From assembly GCA_964572825.1 (NCBI GenBank), contig CAZNGS010000037.1, positions 1 through 44,189 of the forward strand: a stretch of DNA of 44,189 bases, in the 5' to 3' direction. Source of the stretch: CAYVBE01 sp964572825. GTDB taxonomy: Bacteria; Planctomycetota; Brocadiia; SM23-32. The notes under the pieces were generated by a model that searched no databases, was not told where the DNA came from, and worked only from the letters and a program-made list of their open reading frames with translations. How positions within the stretch are numbered: position 1 is the first letter of the stretch; each line of letters opens with the position of its first letter. The translations under genes were made by a program, and so were the position numbers. Shown one piece after another: positions 1 to 8,531 of the stretch.

Positions 1-61
1 TCCGCTCGTCCGCAAGACCCCTGTGATGTTGCATCTTTGTGAACTCCTATTCAGCCCGTCC

Positions 62-1216
62 TCAGGCGCCAGCGGCGATGGGCGCGATGGCGTCCATGAT
101 GGCTCGGTACTGGCGTTCGCAAGTGTAGGGGCGTGCGGCCTCGAGGGCGGCGCGGGAAGCGCCACGCAGGCGGTCGCGGTCCATGAAGGACTCGATCCGG
201 TCGGCCATCCGGGTGACGTCCTCGGGGTCTTCGAGGGCGTATCCGGCCTGGTCGGTGAGGATTTCGTGGGCTCCGGCATGGACGGTGGTGATCGCCGGCA
301 AACCGCACGCCATGCCCTCGAGCACAACGAAGCCGAACGTGTCGAAGTAGGTGGGGAGAACGACGATATCGGACGCCCCGTAGTAGACCCCTGCGGGCTG
401 TCGGCCGACGATTCGCAGGCGCGATGTCACCCCCAGCCTTCGCGCGCGAATGCGTGCCCGCGCACGCGACCCGCTGCCGAGGATCACAAGGTAGAAGGGC
501 CGGGGTGTCGGCCGCTTCTTGACGAGCGCCGTTGCCTCCAGCAGGGGCCAGAGACCCTTGCGCCGCCAGTTGGTGGCGACGAAGACACCGACGAGAGCGT
601 CGTCCGGAATGTCCAGTTGCTGACGTACGGGAGCGCGATGTTTGTCCCGCAGGCCGGGATGATAACGGGAGGGATCAATGCCGTTGTGAACGACGCGGAT
701 GCGACCGGCCAGGTGCGGATAATGGTGCTGAAGGTGCCGCGCGACCATGCGGGAATTCACGATGATGCACCGCGGACGCGAGGACCGATAGAGTCGGTCG
801 TCGATGTAGATGCGTAGACGCTCCCGTAAGCTGAGCGCGAACTGAGCGCGCTTGAGCAGGCGATAGGGAAGCGGATGGTATGTCTTGATGCGCTGTTTTA
901 CGTATTCGCGTTGCACCCCTCCGCCGGGCCGGACGGCGTCGGCGCCCCAGCATTTCTGGTCACTGAAGGTAACGTCTGCTTCCTCCCGCCGCAGTGCTTT
1001 TTCGGACGCCACGGCCAGCGCCAGATCGCGAAATGCTTTAGGCACGCGCGGGACGGTCAACTGCGCGGTTTCGACCCCGTCCGTGGGCCCGGTTATCTGG
1101 CCCGCGAGCACTTTGGCCCGGTGCCCGTCGCCCACGAGGCGTCTGACGAAGTCGCCGAGGAATCTTTCGGCTCCGCCCCTGGGGCCGAAACGCTTGCAGC
1201 ATATGGCTATTCTCAT
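62..1216 (-). CDS. GT4-family glycosyltransferase, WaaG-like
   Basis: A 384-residue retaining glycosyltransferase with the two-Rossmann GT-B layout, probably adding a sugar to a lipid-linked or LPS-core acceptor at the inner face of the inner membrane. The N-terminus MRIAICCKRFGPRGGAERF carries the Gly-Gly nucleotide-sugar loop. Mid-protein VVHNGIDPSRY and the C-terminal block with FGFVVLEGMACGLP hold the GT4 E-x7-E donor site. The overall pattern (DVTFSDQKCWGADAVRPGGGV, then VNSRMVARHLQHHYP) resembles WaaG/RfaG, the LPS core glucosyltransferase, but the acceptor cannot be read from sequence. I chose the ATG at 1216 because GT4 homology begins there; the ORF continues upstream with no family-like sequence, and an ATG at 1246 is an alternative. 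There is no strong Shine-Dalgarno. It is divergent from the cupin gene across a 150-bp spacer and no other LPS gene is in view. Confidence 0.8.
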   Translation of the reverse strand: MRIAICCKRFGPRGGAERFLGDFVRRLVGDGHRAKVLAGQITGPTDGVETAQLTVPRVPKAFRDLALAVASEKALRREEADVTFSDQKCWGADAVRPGGGVQREYVKQRIKTYHPLPYRLLKRAQFALSLRERLRIYIDDRLYRSSRPRCIIVNSRMVARHLQHHYPHLAGRIRVVHNGIDPSRYHPGLRDKHRAPVRQQLDIPDDALVGVFVATNWRRKGLWPLLEATALVKKRPTPRPFYLVILGSGSRARARIRARRLGVTSRLRIVGRQPAGVYYGASDIVVLPTYFDTFGFVVLEGMACGLPAITTVHAGAHEILTDQAGYALEDPEDVTRMADRIESFMDRDRLRGASRAALEAARPYTCERQYRAIMDAIAPIAAGA

Positions 1217-1292
1217 GGCTCGTCGGCCGAAATGGCGGAAGTTCATCAAGAGTATCACCGGAAGGGGCGTCGACGCAACTGCAGCTAAGCGG

Positions 1293-1321
1293 TTGCGCGA
1301 CGGGGCCGCACAGGGTATAGT
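1293..1321 (+). promoter_or_regulatory. Predicted sigma-70 promoter of the cupin lipoprotein gene
   Basis: TTGCGC at 1293-1298 and TATAGT at 1316-1321 are separated by 17 bp. Transcription would start near 1328, about 40 nt before the ATG at 1367. Prediction by eye; the -10 is five of six. Confidence 0.5.
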
Positions 1322-1366
1322 TGTCACGGGCATCGAAGGGCGACCGCTGTTGTGTGAGGATATCCC

Positions 1367-1825
1367 ATGGTGGACAAACGATTTGGATTCGGCCTGGCGG
1401 GTCTGGCTGCCGTCCTTTTGCTGCCTCTGCTCGGGTGCATGACGGAGAGGCAGAAGGCGCGGATTATGCGCCGTCCCACGAATGTGGCGTTCGAGCCGGG
1501 TGACGCCGCTCCACTGGGCGAGGAGACGTTTCGCTTCTACGAGTATGATCGCGGCGGTTCGCAGAGCCTTTGCGTGTTGCAGCTCGCCGCTGACGCGCGG
1601 CTGAAAAAACGCTACCACAAAAACCATGACGTCGTGCTGAGCATCGTGGCCGGCAGCGCGATCGTGGAGGTGGAAAAGACGCGATACACCTTGAGCCGCG
1701 GTTCGGCGGTTGTGTTGCCGCGCTACACCGCTTACTCTCTCCTTCCCACCAGGGGAGACGACCTGCTGGCGGTGCTGGTCTATACGCCGCCTTTCGACGG
1801 CCGGGACGTCGAGCTCCTGGAATAG
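1367..1825 (+). CDS. Cupin-domain lipoprotein
   Basis: A 152-residue predicted lipoprotein. The N-terminus MVDKRFGFGLAGLAAVLLLPLLGC has a charged start, a hydrophobic core and a lipobox (LLGC), so Cys24 is probably acylated after signal peptidase II cleavage. Residues about 75-140 form a small cupin barrel: LKKRYHKNHDVVLSIVAGSA matches cupin motif 1 (HKNHD gives candidate metal ligands) and GSAVVLPRYTAYSLLP matches motif 2. Such domains often act as ligand sensors or isomerases, and the substrate here is unknown. GAGG lies 7 nt before the ATG and a promoter is visible upstream. Its last 46 bp overlap the tail of the convergent GH10-like gene, which is unusual but both frames look genuine. Confidence 0.75.
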   Translation: MVDKRFGFGLAGLAAVLLLPLLGCMTERQKARIMRRPTNVAFEPGDAAPLGEETFRFYEYDRGGSQSLCVLQLAADARLKKRYHKNHDVVLSIVAGSAIVEVEKTRYTLSRGSAVVLPRYTAYSLLPTRGDDLLAVLVYTPPFDGRDVELLE

Positions 1826-4425
1826 TCTCCCGCACCACTTGAGCGCTCCCGGAGCGGTCCTTCCCGCAGAAGCGGGAGCAGTTGCTTCGCGACACGCCCG
1901 TCATACTGGAAGAAACACAGCCCGTCCGCACCTGCCGAGCGCGCCACGTCCACAAGGTCAGCCAGGTGCCACGGGGCTTTCGACCTCCAGGCCCCGATGC
2001 CGCACTGCAAGGGAACGCGCCCGCCCAGCCATTCTCGCTGTCTCTTCACCTGGTCGGCCAGCTCCACCGGGTTCTGGGTGTAATTCATGGGACAGACGAA
2101 ATCCAGGTAACCCGATTTCACCCACGCCGGCCAGTCCTGGGCCACTTTTGCGCGCGCCGAAGGCCAGTCGGAGAAAACCGCCGCCGAGATCAGGACCTTT
2201 GAGTCAACGCGGCGGCATTGCCGGCTGACTTCGCGCACAACGCGGGTTATCTGGTCGCGTCGGAATTGCAGGTATTCGTCGTACCATTTACCACCCGGCA
2301 GGACATCCTTCGGCCAGTCGCCGACGGCTTGCCCGGTCCGTGCCTCGAAGCGCTCCCGGCAGCCATCGCAGAAGCAGACGTTCGGCCCCGGGTAGCGGAT
2401 GTAGTCGAAGTGGATCCCATGGGGGTGGAACTTCCGGACCATTTCCACCATCGCGTCCATCTCACGACGCTGGTTCTCGGGATGGGACGGGCACAGGGTC
2501 GCGTTGCCCGGTCTGCCGGCTACCTTGCCCTCCGGGTCGCGGCAGACGCGGTCTTCGGCGATGAACTTCCGCAGGCGCTCCTCTCCCGGCCACCACAGGT
2601 TGAAGTTCACGCGCCACAGGTGCACCTGGACGCCGTGGCGGCGCGCCGCGGCCAGCATCTCTTCCATCTGGTCCCCCTGCTCCCGGGCCAGACGGGAGAG
2701 CGGAAGAACGTTGCTCTCATAGTGCGCCTGTCCCCCGTGACAGACGTTGGGCAGGAAGGCGTTCAGGCCGTTGCGCTTCATCCCGCGGAAAAACTCGTCC
2801 CAGCCTTCTTCCGGGAGGACCGGTTTATGAAGCCAGGCCCCCCGGAACTCTACGCCGTCCCCGGAGGGAAGACTGCGGATGAAGGCCGCCTCAGCCGCGT
2901 CCCGTGCCTCAACGAGCTTCAAGTAAGCTCCGCGGCCATCCGAATGGTCGAGACAATCCTTTGCCTCGCCCTCCAGCGCGCGGGCCCGTTCGAAGGCTTC
3001 TCGGGCCTGTGCATTCCCCGCGCAGGCCGCCCGCAGCTCCTCCGCGCGCCTGTACCGGCGGAACTGCCAGAGGTCCCGCAACTGTTTCAGCGCCGCCTGC
3101 GCGTAGAAATCCCCTCCCGCCAGATGAGCGATGGCCGCAAGAAGGAACTGCGAAGTCCGGCGCACTTCCCCGGACCGGAGTATGCAGGAGAAGTACAGCC
3201 CGCTCCTGCCGAGAATGACCGCCGGGACGCCGGTGCTTTCGCCGTCTTCGTCGCGCCAGTGGGCGATGACGCGGGCCGTCTCCAGCGGTTCAGCCACCAT
3301 GGTGTTGGGAGAGGGCTGAGCAAAGGAAGGCGGGAAGCCCGCCGGGGCATCCGCGGCAAAGTGTACGGTCTGAAAAGGTGAACTTTCTCCCCCCGAGCGG
3401 AATCGCGCCTCGCGGACGCCCACCAGGGGCAGCGCCCGCCGATCCAGCGAGAAGGAGCCGACCAACTTCCCCCCCTCCTCGACGAACCTGCGCAGGGCAG
3501 CGTCTTCCGCGCCGCTCAGCCGGAAGTTGAGGGGGAGAATGGCGACGCGTCGCCCGTGCAGAGCGCCGCCCGCCACGGCCTGGTCGGTGAGGACCGTATA
3601 TCGGAGACCTGCCTCCTTCAGGATATCCTCCATGTTGCTGACCATGCTGCCGACCAGTCGGGCATCTGCGGTGCCGCTCGCCTCGCTCAAGGTGCCGTGG
3701 ACCACGGCGATCTCGCTGCGCCTTCCTCTCCGCGCGGCCAGGTAGCGGATGGCCGACCCGAGCATCTGCCCCGCTTTTCGCTCTTGTTCCTCCCCTTCAG
3801 CAAGGAGGACGTGGGAAAAGAAGAAGCCGTGCTCCGAAAGCGTGGCGGCCACACAGCCGGATTCTTCGCCCCGCGCGTCCAACCAGTCTCCCAGCACGCG
3901 GGTGCCCGTCCGGGGGACGGGCTCGTTGATGTTCCACGACACCTGCTGGAAACCACCCGGAAGCCCCTCCAGGGCCTCGGCGCGGAAGCGGACAGAGCAG
4001 AAGCGCTCCTTCTCCGGGGCGCGGCGATAGCGCACGCTGCTTATGCCCAGTTCATCTTCGAGTCCGTACGTCCGGTAGAAACACAGGACCTTGCCGCCGT
4101 CGCTGAGGTAGGACCGGAGGCCGATGCGGCCCGCCCGGCTCAGGTTCGGGGCATAGGGGAGCACCGCGGCCGGGTACTCATTGAGCGCACCGCCAATCAG
4201 TTCGGTTTCCTGGATTCGGCTGAAGGGGATTGCGGCGCGGGATAGGGCGGCCTCGACCCGGCGGCGGTAATGGGCGGGGCCGGAAGAGCCCTGAGCTTCG
4301 CCCGGGTCCACCACCAGCGCGACACTCATCGGCCGGGGTGCCGCCCCGCACACGCCCGCCTGCACGCCGAGCCACACACACAGCATCAGCGGCACTTGCC
4401 AGCCCGTCTCCGTCGCTTCGCACAC
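1780..4425 (-). CDS. Secreted glycosidase-like protein, GHL10/DUF187 barrel with two N-terminal GATase-1-like domains
   Basis: An 881-residue exported protein. The GTG at 4425 is chosen because CGGAGGA sits 6-7 nt upstream; the ATG at 4386 has no such site and falls inside the signal peptide (hydrophobic LMLCVWLGVQAGVCGA). Residues about 30-500 appear to hold two related alpha/beta domains of the class I glutamine-amidotransferase/ThuA-like fold; compare YPAAVLPYAPNLSRAGRIGL with RRVAILPLNFRLSGAEDAAL, each followed by GGK. A helical linker rich in Ala, Arg and Glu follows. Residues from about 526 to the end are a GHL10/DUF187 TIM barrel: VEFRGAWLHKP, then HGIHFDYIRYPGPNVCFC, then FVCPMNYTQNPVELADQV. 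Family members are probable glycoside hydrolases of uncertain substrate. Two Cys in VCFCDGC may bind metal. Confidence 0.78.
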   Translation of the reverse strand: MCEATETGWQVPLMLCVWLGVQAGVCGAAPRPMSVALVVDPGEAQGSSGPAHYRRRVEAALSRAAIPFSRIQETELIGGALNEYPAAVLPYAPNLSRAGRIGLRSYLSDGGKVLCFYRTYGLEDELGISSVRYRRAPEKERFCSVRFRAEALEGLPGGFQQVSWNINEPVPRTGTRVLGDWLDARGEESGCVAATLSEHGFFFSHVLLAEGEEQERKAGQMLGSAIRYLAARRGRRSEIAVVHGTLSEASGTADARLVGSMVSNMEDILKEAGLRYTVLTDQAVAGGALHGRRVAILPLNFRLSGAEDAALRRFVEEGGKLVGSFSLDRRALPLVGVREARFRSGGESSPFQTVHFAADAPAGFPPSFAQPSPNTMVAEPLETARVIAHWRDEDGESTGVPAVILGRSGLYFSCILRSGEVRRTSQFLLAAIAHLAGGDFYAQAALKQLRDLWQFRRYRRAEELRAACAGNAQAREAFERARALEGEAKDCLDHSDGRGAYLKLVEARDAAEAAFIRSLPSGDGVEFRGAWLHKPVLPEEGWDEFFRGMKRNGLNAFLPNVCHGGQAHYESNVLPLSRLAREQGDQMEEMLAAARRHGVQVHLWRVNFNLWWPGEERLRKFIAEDRVCRDPEGKVAGRPGNATLCPSHPENQRREMDAMVEMVRKFHPHGIHFDYIRYPGPNVCFCDGCRERFEARTGQAVGDWPKDVLPGGKWYDEYLQFRRDQITRVVREVSRQCRRVDSKVLISAAVFSDWPSARAKVAQDWPAWVKSGYLDFVCPMNYTQNPVELADQVKRQREWLGGRVPLQCGIGAWRSKAPWHLADLVDVARSAGADGLCFFQYDGRVAKQLLPLLREGPLRERSSGAGDYSRSSTSRPSKGGV

Positions 4426-4534
4426 GGTCCGTCCTCCGGTTATATGGCAGCGCCGTTGCGCATTTGCCTTGCGATGGTAGCCGCCCGGGGGCCCCGGGGC
4501 AAATCCGTTCCGGCACCGGTGCCGCTGCTGCCTT

Positions 4535-4562
4535 TGCAGTCGAATCGCCAGAGCGTATAATT
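4535..4562 (+). promoter_or_regulatory. Predicted sigma-70 promoter of yggT
   Basis: A perfect TATAAT lies at 4557-4562. TTGCAG at 4535-4540 gives a 16-bp spacer and matches the -35 only in TTG. Transcription would start near 4569, immediately before the GAGG ribosome site of the small membrane gene. Confidence 0.45.
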
Positions 4563-4581
4563 GGCTTCCGAGGTACCTTTC

Positions 4582-4821
4582 ATGCGACTGCTTGTCGCCG
4601 CCATCCGCATATACACGTTCGTGATGCTGGCACGGGTCATTTTCTCGTGGCTGCCGCCGCGCACCCGCGCCAACGAGCTCTACCGGTTTCTGCACGCCGT
4701 AACGGAGCCCGTGCTGCGGCGCGTCCGACGGATTCTTCCTTCCACGGGCGGCCTGGACTTCTCGCCACTGGTTGTGATGATCCTTCTGGAGGTCCTGGCG
4801 AGAGTCCTGGCCGGGGGCTGA
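4582..4821 (+). CDS. yggT: YggT-family small membrane protein
   Basis: A 79-residue protein with one clear hydrophobic segment at each end and the family signature in between: IYTFVMLARVIFSWLP, then TEPVLRRVRRILPSTGGLDFSPLVVMILLEVL. This matches a single YggT repeat, where Escherichia coli YggT carries two. YggT proteins sit in the inner membrane and have been linked to osmotic tolerance and to cell-division or Sec-independent insertion contexts, but no biochemical role is established. GAGG lies 8 nt before this ATG, which is preferred over the in-frame TTG at 4561. It is divergent from the glycosidase gene, and its end is only 5 bp from the end of convergent moxR. Confidence 0.85.
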   Translation: MRLLVAAIRIYTFVMLARVIFSWLPPRTRANELYRFLHAVTEPVLRRVRRILPSTGGLDFSPLVVMILLEVLARVLAGG

Positions 4822-4826
4822 AGGAG

Positions 4827-5825
4827 TCAGCGCACGGCCACGTGACCCAGCAGGCGCCGGATGATGGCGGCGGTCGTGACGCCCTCGGCCTCCGCCTCGA
4901 AGGTGAGGATGATGCGGTGACGCAGCACGTCGGGCGCCAGGGCCTTGACATCGTCCGGGATCACGTAGGAACGTCCCTCCAGCATCGCGCGTGCGCGCGC
5001 TACCATCAGCATGTACATGGACGCCCGGGGCGAAGCCCCCCACTGGATGAGGTCATCCAGCTCCAGCTCAGGCGGCGGCTCGCGCGTCAGGTGAACCAGG
5101 TCCAGCACGTATTCTCGGATCCTGGGCTCGACGCGCACGCGATCCGCCAGTCTTCGATAGCGAAGCGCTTCCTCCAGGGAGAGCTGTGGCTCCACGCCGT
5201 AGTCCGGCTCGCTGACCGCCATGCGTTCGATGACCTCGGCCTCCTCCCGCCGGGACGGGTAGTGGACCTCGACCTTCACCAGGAAGCGGTCCACCTGGGC
5301 CTCCGGCAGGGGGTAGGTGCCTTCCTGCTCGATGGGGTTTTCGGTGGCCACGACCAGGAAGGGCTCCGGCAGCGGGAAACTCTCGCCGCCGATCGTAACC
5401 TGTCGCTCCTGCATGGCTTCCAGCAGGGCGCTCTGCACCTTTGCCGGCGCGCGGTTGATCTCGTCCGCCAGCAGCAGGTTGGCGAAGATGGGGCCGGGCC
5501 GCGGGGAAAACTCGCCCGACCGCGGATCGTAGACTTCCGAACCCACCAGATCCCCGGGCAGCAGGTCGGGTGTGAACTGGATGCGCTTGAACTCTGCGTC
5601 CAGTACGCCGGCAAGCGTGGTCATGGCCAGCGTCTTCGCCAGGCCGGGCACACCCTCCAGCAGGACGTGACCGGCGCAGAGCAGGCCGATCAGCAGGCGA
5701 TCCAGCAGGGCATCCTGGCCCACGATGACCCGGTGGATTTCCCGGCGCAACTCCTCCAGCCGCGCGCGGGCCTCGTCCACCTCCTGCTGCAGATGCTCCC
5801 CGGTCGAGGGTGTGCCCACGGTCAC
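4827..5825 (-). CDS. MoxR-family AAA+ ATPase
   Basis: A 332-residue AAA+ chaperone-like ATPase of the MoxR/RavA clade, which remodels or activates partner proteins, often metalloenzymes or VWA-domain proteins. Walker A is GVPGLAKT (residues 58-65), Walker B LLLADEINRAPAK, and the sensor stretch ATENPIEQEGTYPLPEAQVDRFL is diagnostic of MoxR. The C-terminal lid has IQWGASPRASMYML. The GTG at 5825 overlaps the pncA stop as GTGA, implying translational coupling; a second GTG at 5819 has GGAG 5 nt upstream and may be the true start. The usual DUF58/VWA partners are absent nearby. Instead it ends the pncB-pncA operon, which is the odd feature. Confidence 0.9.
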   Translation of the reverse strand: MTVGTPSTGEHLQQEVDEARARLEELRREIHRVIVGQDALLDRLLIGLLCAGHVLLEGVPGLAKTLAMTTLAGVLDAEFKRIQFTPDLLPGDLVGSEVYDPRSGEFSPRPGPIFANLLLADEINRAPAKVQSALLEAMQERQVTIGGESFPLPEPFLVVATENPIEQEGTYPLPEAQVDRFLVKVEVHYPSRREEAEVIERMAVSEPDYGVEPQLSLEEALRYRRLADRVRVEPRIREYVLDLVHLTREPPPELELDDLIQWGASPRASMYMLMVARARAMLEGRSYVIPDDVKALAPDVLRHRIILTFEAEAEGVTTAAIIRRLLGHVAVR

Positions 5826-6436
5826 TCCGAAAGAGAGTCGATCAGGCTGGCGCTGTCCGTGAAGTCCGCCCCCGTCCGCAACATCTGTTCCCGCGCCCGG
5901 CCACCGGCTTTCTGTTCGATGGCCTTCACCGCGTCCTGGACCACCGTAACAGTGTAGCCGCGTTCCGCAAGCCCCAGCACGGTCTTGAGGACGCAGTATT
6001 CCGTGGTCACGCCGTAAACGCAGATGTGATCGGGGTCCAGGCCGGAAAGCACGCGGTCTGCGAGCTCAACGGTGAAAACGTCGAGGTCCTGCTTCTCCAG
6101 GACAAGCTGGTTGATCTCCCCCCGCCTCAACCGGTCCAGTTGCTGCGTGAGGCGTTCCGGAACGGCCACTTCGACCGCCGGGGCGGTGGTGGCGCCGATC
6201 TTTTCCTGCCCGGGAGTTCCCGCAACACAGTGCTGGCCGAATTCGTCGAACTCCGGGTCACCGCAGGGATGGGCGTCCGCGCTGGCGATGATGGGGATGC
6301 CGCGTTCCACGGCAAGTTCGGTCAGTCTGGCGAGCGGTGCCACGATCCGGGCGGCCTCCGGGACGGTCAGTTTCCCGTCCTCGTCCATAAAATCATGCTG
6401 CGTGTCCACGTCCCAGAATAGAAGATCGATGCTCAT
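5822..6436 (-). CDS. pncA: Nicotinamidase (isochorismatase-like hydrolase)
   Basis: A 204-residue cysteine hydrolase predicted to convert nicotinamide to nicotinate and ammonia. Catalytic triad candidates are Asp11 (DVDTQHDF), Lys115 (LVLEKQDLDVF) and Cys148 (GVTTEYCV). Metal ligand candidates are Asp54 and His56 in SADAHP and His69 in GQHCVAGT, the DxH...H pattern that separates PncA from other isochorismatase-fold enzymes. Its ATG overlaps the pncB stop as ATGA, and its own stop overlaps the moxR start. With PncB upstream this gives two consecutive steps of NAD salvage: nicotinamide to nicotinate, then nicotinate to its mononucleotide. Confidence 0.88.
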   Translation of the reverse strand: MSIDLLFWDVDTQHDFMDEDGKLTVPEAARIVAPLARLTELAVERGIPIIASADAHPCGDPEFDEFGQHCVAGTPGQEKIGATTAPAVEVAVPERLTQQLDRLRRGEINQLVLEKQDLDVFTVELADRVLSGLDPDHICVYGVTTEYCVLKTVLGLAERGYTVTVVQDAVKAIEQKAGGRAREQMLRTGADFTDSASLIDSLSE

Positions 6437-7812
6437 TTGGACCTCCTCACTCCATTTCCCTCGGCGAGGCGATCAAACTCCTCCTGCAGCCTCATGCTGA
6501 TCTTCACCGGATATGTCTCGGGCTCTTCGAGCCTTCGGACAGCCTCCGGGAGGCGTTGGAACTGCTTGCCCGCTCTTTGCTGGATCCTTTCCAGGCAGGG
6601 CAGTTCCTGCTGAAGCACGCCCTCCCGCATGACGGTCTCCAGAAGGGGCTCTGCATCGGCAGGAGACGGCTCTTCGGTCGCGGCGATCAGGTCATGGCTC
6701 ATCCGGTTTGTCCGGGGGTCCATGAACCGGTGAGCCTGTTTGAGGCCGGGATAGGTGGCCTTGTCTTTGCTCAGCTTCAGGCACGGCTGCCACTCCCCGT
6801 TCTCCCGGACCGCCACCAGCTTGTAGACTCCCCCCAGGCTGGCGGCGTCCTCGCTGGTGACCATTCGCGTGCCCACTCCGAACCCATCCACGACCGCCCC
6901 CCGCCGGATCAGCTCGGCTATGCCGTACTCGTCCAGGTCTCCACTGGCGAAGATCATGGCGTCTTCGCGGCCGTGCTCGTCCAGCAGACGGCGCACCTGT
7001 TTGCTGAGCCGGGCCATGTCGCCGCTGTCGATTCTCACCCCCCGCATGTCCGGGGCAACCCGCGCTGCGGTTTCCGCTCCTTCGAGCACCTCGTAGGTGT
7101 CTATGAGCAGAATCGCGTGCTCTCCGAAGCAGCGGTAGTAGCCCTCGAATGCCTCCTGTTCGCTGTCGAACGCCATGATGAAACTGTGCGCCTCGGTGCC
7201 GGAGACCGGGATGTCCATGGCAAAACCGGCCTCGACGTTGGAGGTGGCCTTGCAGCCGCCGATGAAGGAGGCCCGGGCGGCCAGAACGGCAGCGTCCGGC
7301 CCGTGGGCTCTGCGGGTCCCGAAATCCACCACGGCCCTGAGCCGCCCGTCCAGGCGGGCCGCCTCGACCACCCGGAGGGCCTTGGTGGCGATCAACGTCT
7401 GGTAGTTGACCATGCTCAGCAGGAAGGTCTCCACCAGTTGCGCCTGGATGATGGGGGCTTCCACCCGCAGAACGGGCTCATCCGGGAAGAAGACCGTGCC
7501 CTCCGGCATGGCCCTTACGGTGCCCGAGAAGGAGAACTCGGCCAGGTAATCGAAGAAATCGTTGCCGATCCTCTGGAAGACGGGCAGGCCCCGCAGGTAA
7601 TCGATCTGCTCGCCCGTGAAGCGCAGATTCTGCAGGTAGGATACCGCCTGTTCCAGGCCGGCGCAGACCAGGTACGACCGTCGCCGGGGAAGCTCGCGCA
7701 CGAACATTTCGAAGGCGGCTTCCCGGGTCAGGCCCAGTTCGAAGTAGGCTGCCGCCATGGTCAACTCATACAGGTCGGTCGAAAGTGCACGTCCTCGTTG
7801 TGGCAAACCCAT
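6433..7812 (-). CDS. pncB: Nicotinate phosphoribosyltransferase
   Basis: A 459-residue enzyme that joins nicotinate to PRPP, the committed step of the Preiss-Handler NAD pathway. The N-terminus STDLYELTMAAAYFELGL is typical. The catalytic core is visible in VVDFGTRRAHGPDAA, FIGGCKATSNVEAG and VSGTEAHSFIMAF (His phosphorylation loop), followed by GVRIDSGDMARLSKQ for the ribose phosphate. The length fits the family. Start: GGAGGTGCC lies directly before the ATG. It is first in a three-gene operon with single-base stop/start overlaps. Confidence 0.93.
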   Translation of the reverse strand: MGLPQRGRALSTDLYELTMAAAYFELGLTREAAFEMFVRELPRRRSYLVCAGLEQAVSYLQNLRFTGEQIDYLRGLPVFQRIGNDFFDYLAEFSFSGTVRAMPEGTVFFPDEPVLRVEAPIIQAQLVETFLLSMVNYQTLIATKALRVVEAARLDGRLRAVVDFGTRRAHGPDAAVLAARASFIGGCKATSNVEAGFAMDIPVSGTEAHSFIMAFDSEQEAFEGYYRCFGEHAILLIDTYEVLEGAETAARVAPDMRGVRIDSGDMARLSKQVRRLLDEHGREDAMIFASGDLDEYGIAELIRRGAVVDGFGVGTRMVTSEDAASLGGVYKLVAVRENGEWQPCLKLSKDKATYPGLKQAHRFMDPRTNRMSHDLIAATEEPSPADAEPLLETVMREGVLQQELPCLERIQQRAGKQFQRLPEAVRRLEEPETYPVKISMRLQEEFDRLAEGNGVRRSK

Positions 7813-7846
7813 GGCACCTCCGTCCTTTCAGGCTGCATTGAAGTCC

Positions 7847-7874
7847 AGTATAGCCGCCACGGCCCGCGTTGCAA
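7847..7874 (-). promoter_or_regulatory. Predicted sigma-70 promoter of pncB-pncA-moxR
   Basis: On the minus strand TTGCAA (7874-7869) is followed after 16 bp by TATACT (7852-7847). Transcription would begin near 7840, about 28 nt before pncB. The -10 is good and the -35 is weak. Confidence 0.4.
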
Positions 7875-7988
7875 TCAAAACAGGTCTCCTCCGCAGCTTG
7901 ACTTCGGCTCCCTGCCGGGATTAGGCTGGCCATGTCGGTGATGTCCGTGCGTTTTGTCTCCGCACCGTGTCATGCCGGGAGCGCTCAA

Positions 7989-8531
7989 ATGCCGGCCATG
8001 CCCGCAGGAGGGCCGCTTTTCCCCATGGGCCTCGCCCTCGGCACAATCGACGTGCTCATCATCGGCGCGTGCCTGCTGGGAATGGTTCTGGGATTCTGGA
8101 GCGGGTTCGTATGGCAGATAGTGCGTATCGTGAGCGTGGTTGCCAGCCTGACGCTTGCGTGGGTTTTTCACGGAGACGTCGCGCGCCTGCTGGGATCGCG
8201 TTTCTCGGAGCCAGCCCGGAGCATAGGCGGCGCCGTCCTGATCTTCGTCGTCTCGCTGGTGGCCTTTTACATCCTCTCTTTCCTGTTTCGGCGGGTCCTC
8301 AACGCTTTAAAGCTGGAGATGCCCGACCGGATCCTGGGGGCCCTGTTCGGCCTCGCCAAGGTGGTGCTGTTGGTCGGGGGGCTTGCGTTTGCCGTGTTGC
8401 GCTACGCGGAGCCACGCAGCGCCCTCCGGCGGCAGGTTGAAAACTCCCCGAGCGCAACGGTCACCGCCCGTTGCGTGGGCGCGGTGCTGGAATTGCTGCC
8501 CCGGCGCCGCGTCGACGGCGCAGACCGATGA
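7989..8531 (+). CDS. CvpA-family membrane protein
   Basis: A 180-residue protein with four hydrophobic segments in the CvpA pattern: LGTIDVLIIGACLLGMVLGF with the following GFVWQIVRIVSVVASLTLAW, then GGAVLIFVVSLVAFYILSFL, then RILGALFGLAKVVLLVGGLA. The conserved D near the start of the first helix and the GaxFGlakv motif near the end are characteristic. CvpA is needed for colicin V production and for envelope stress resistance in enterics; a general role is not settled. I chose the ATG at 7989 for its GGGAG 7 nt upstream; ATG 8025 is also possible with GGAGG 13 nt away. It stands alone. Confidence 0.8.
   Translation: MPAMPAGGPLFPMGLALGTIDVLIIGACLLGMVLGFWSGFVWQIVRIVSVVASLTLAWVFHGDVARLLGSRFSEPARSIGGAVLIFVVSLVAFYILSFLFRRVLNALKLEMPDRILGALFGLAKVVLLVGGLAFAVLRYAEPRSALRRQVENSPSATVTARCVGAVLELLPRRRVDGADR

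Noticed and set aside
4432..4444. TATAAC on the minus strand as a promoter for the GHL10 gene
   Set aside because: The start site would fall inside the Shine-Dalgarno sequence, leaving no room for a usable leader.
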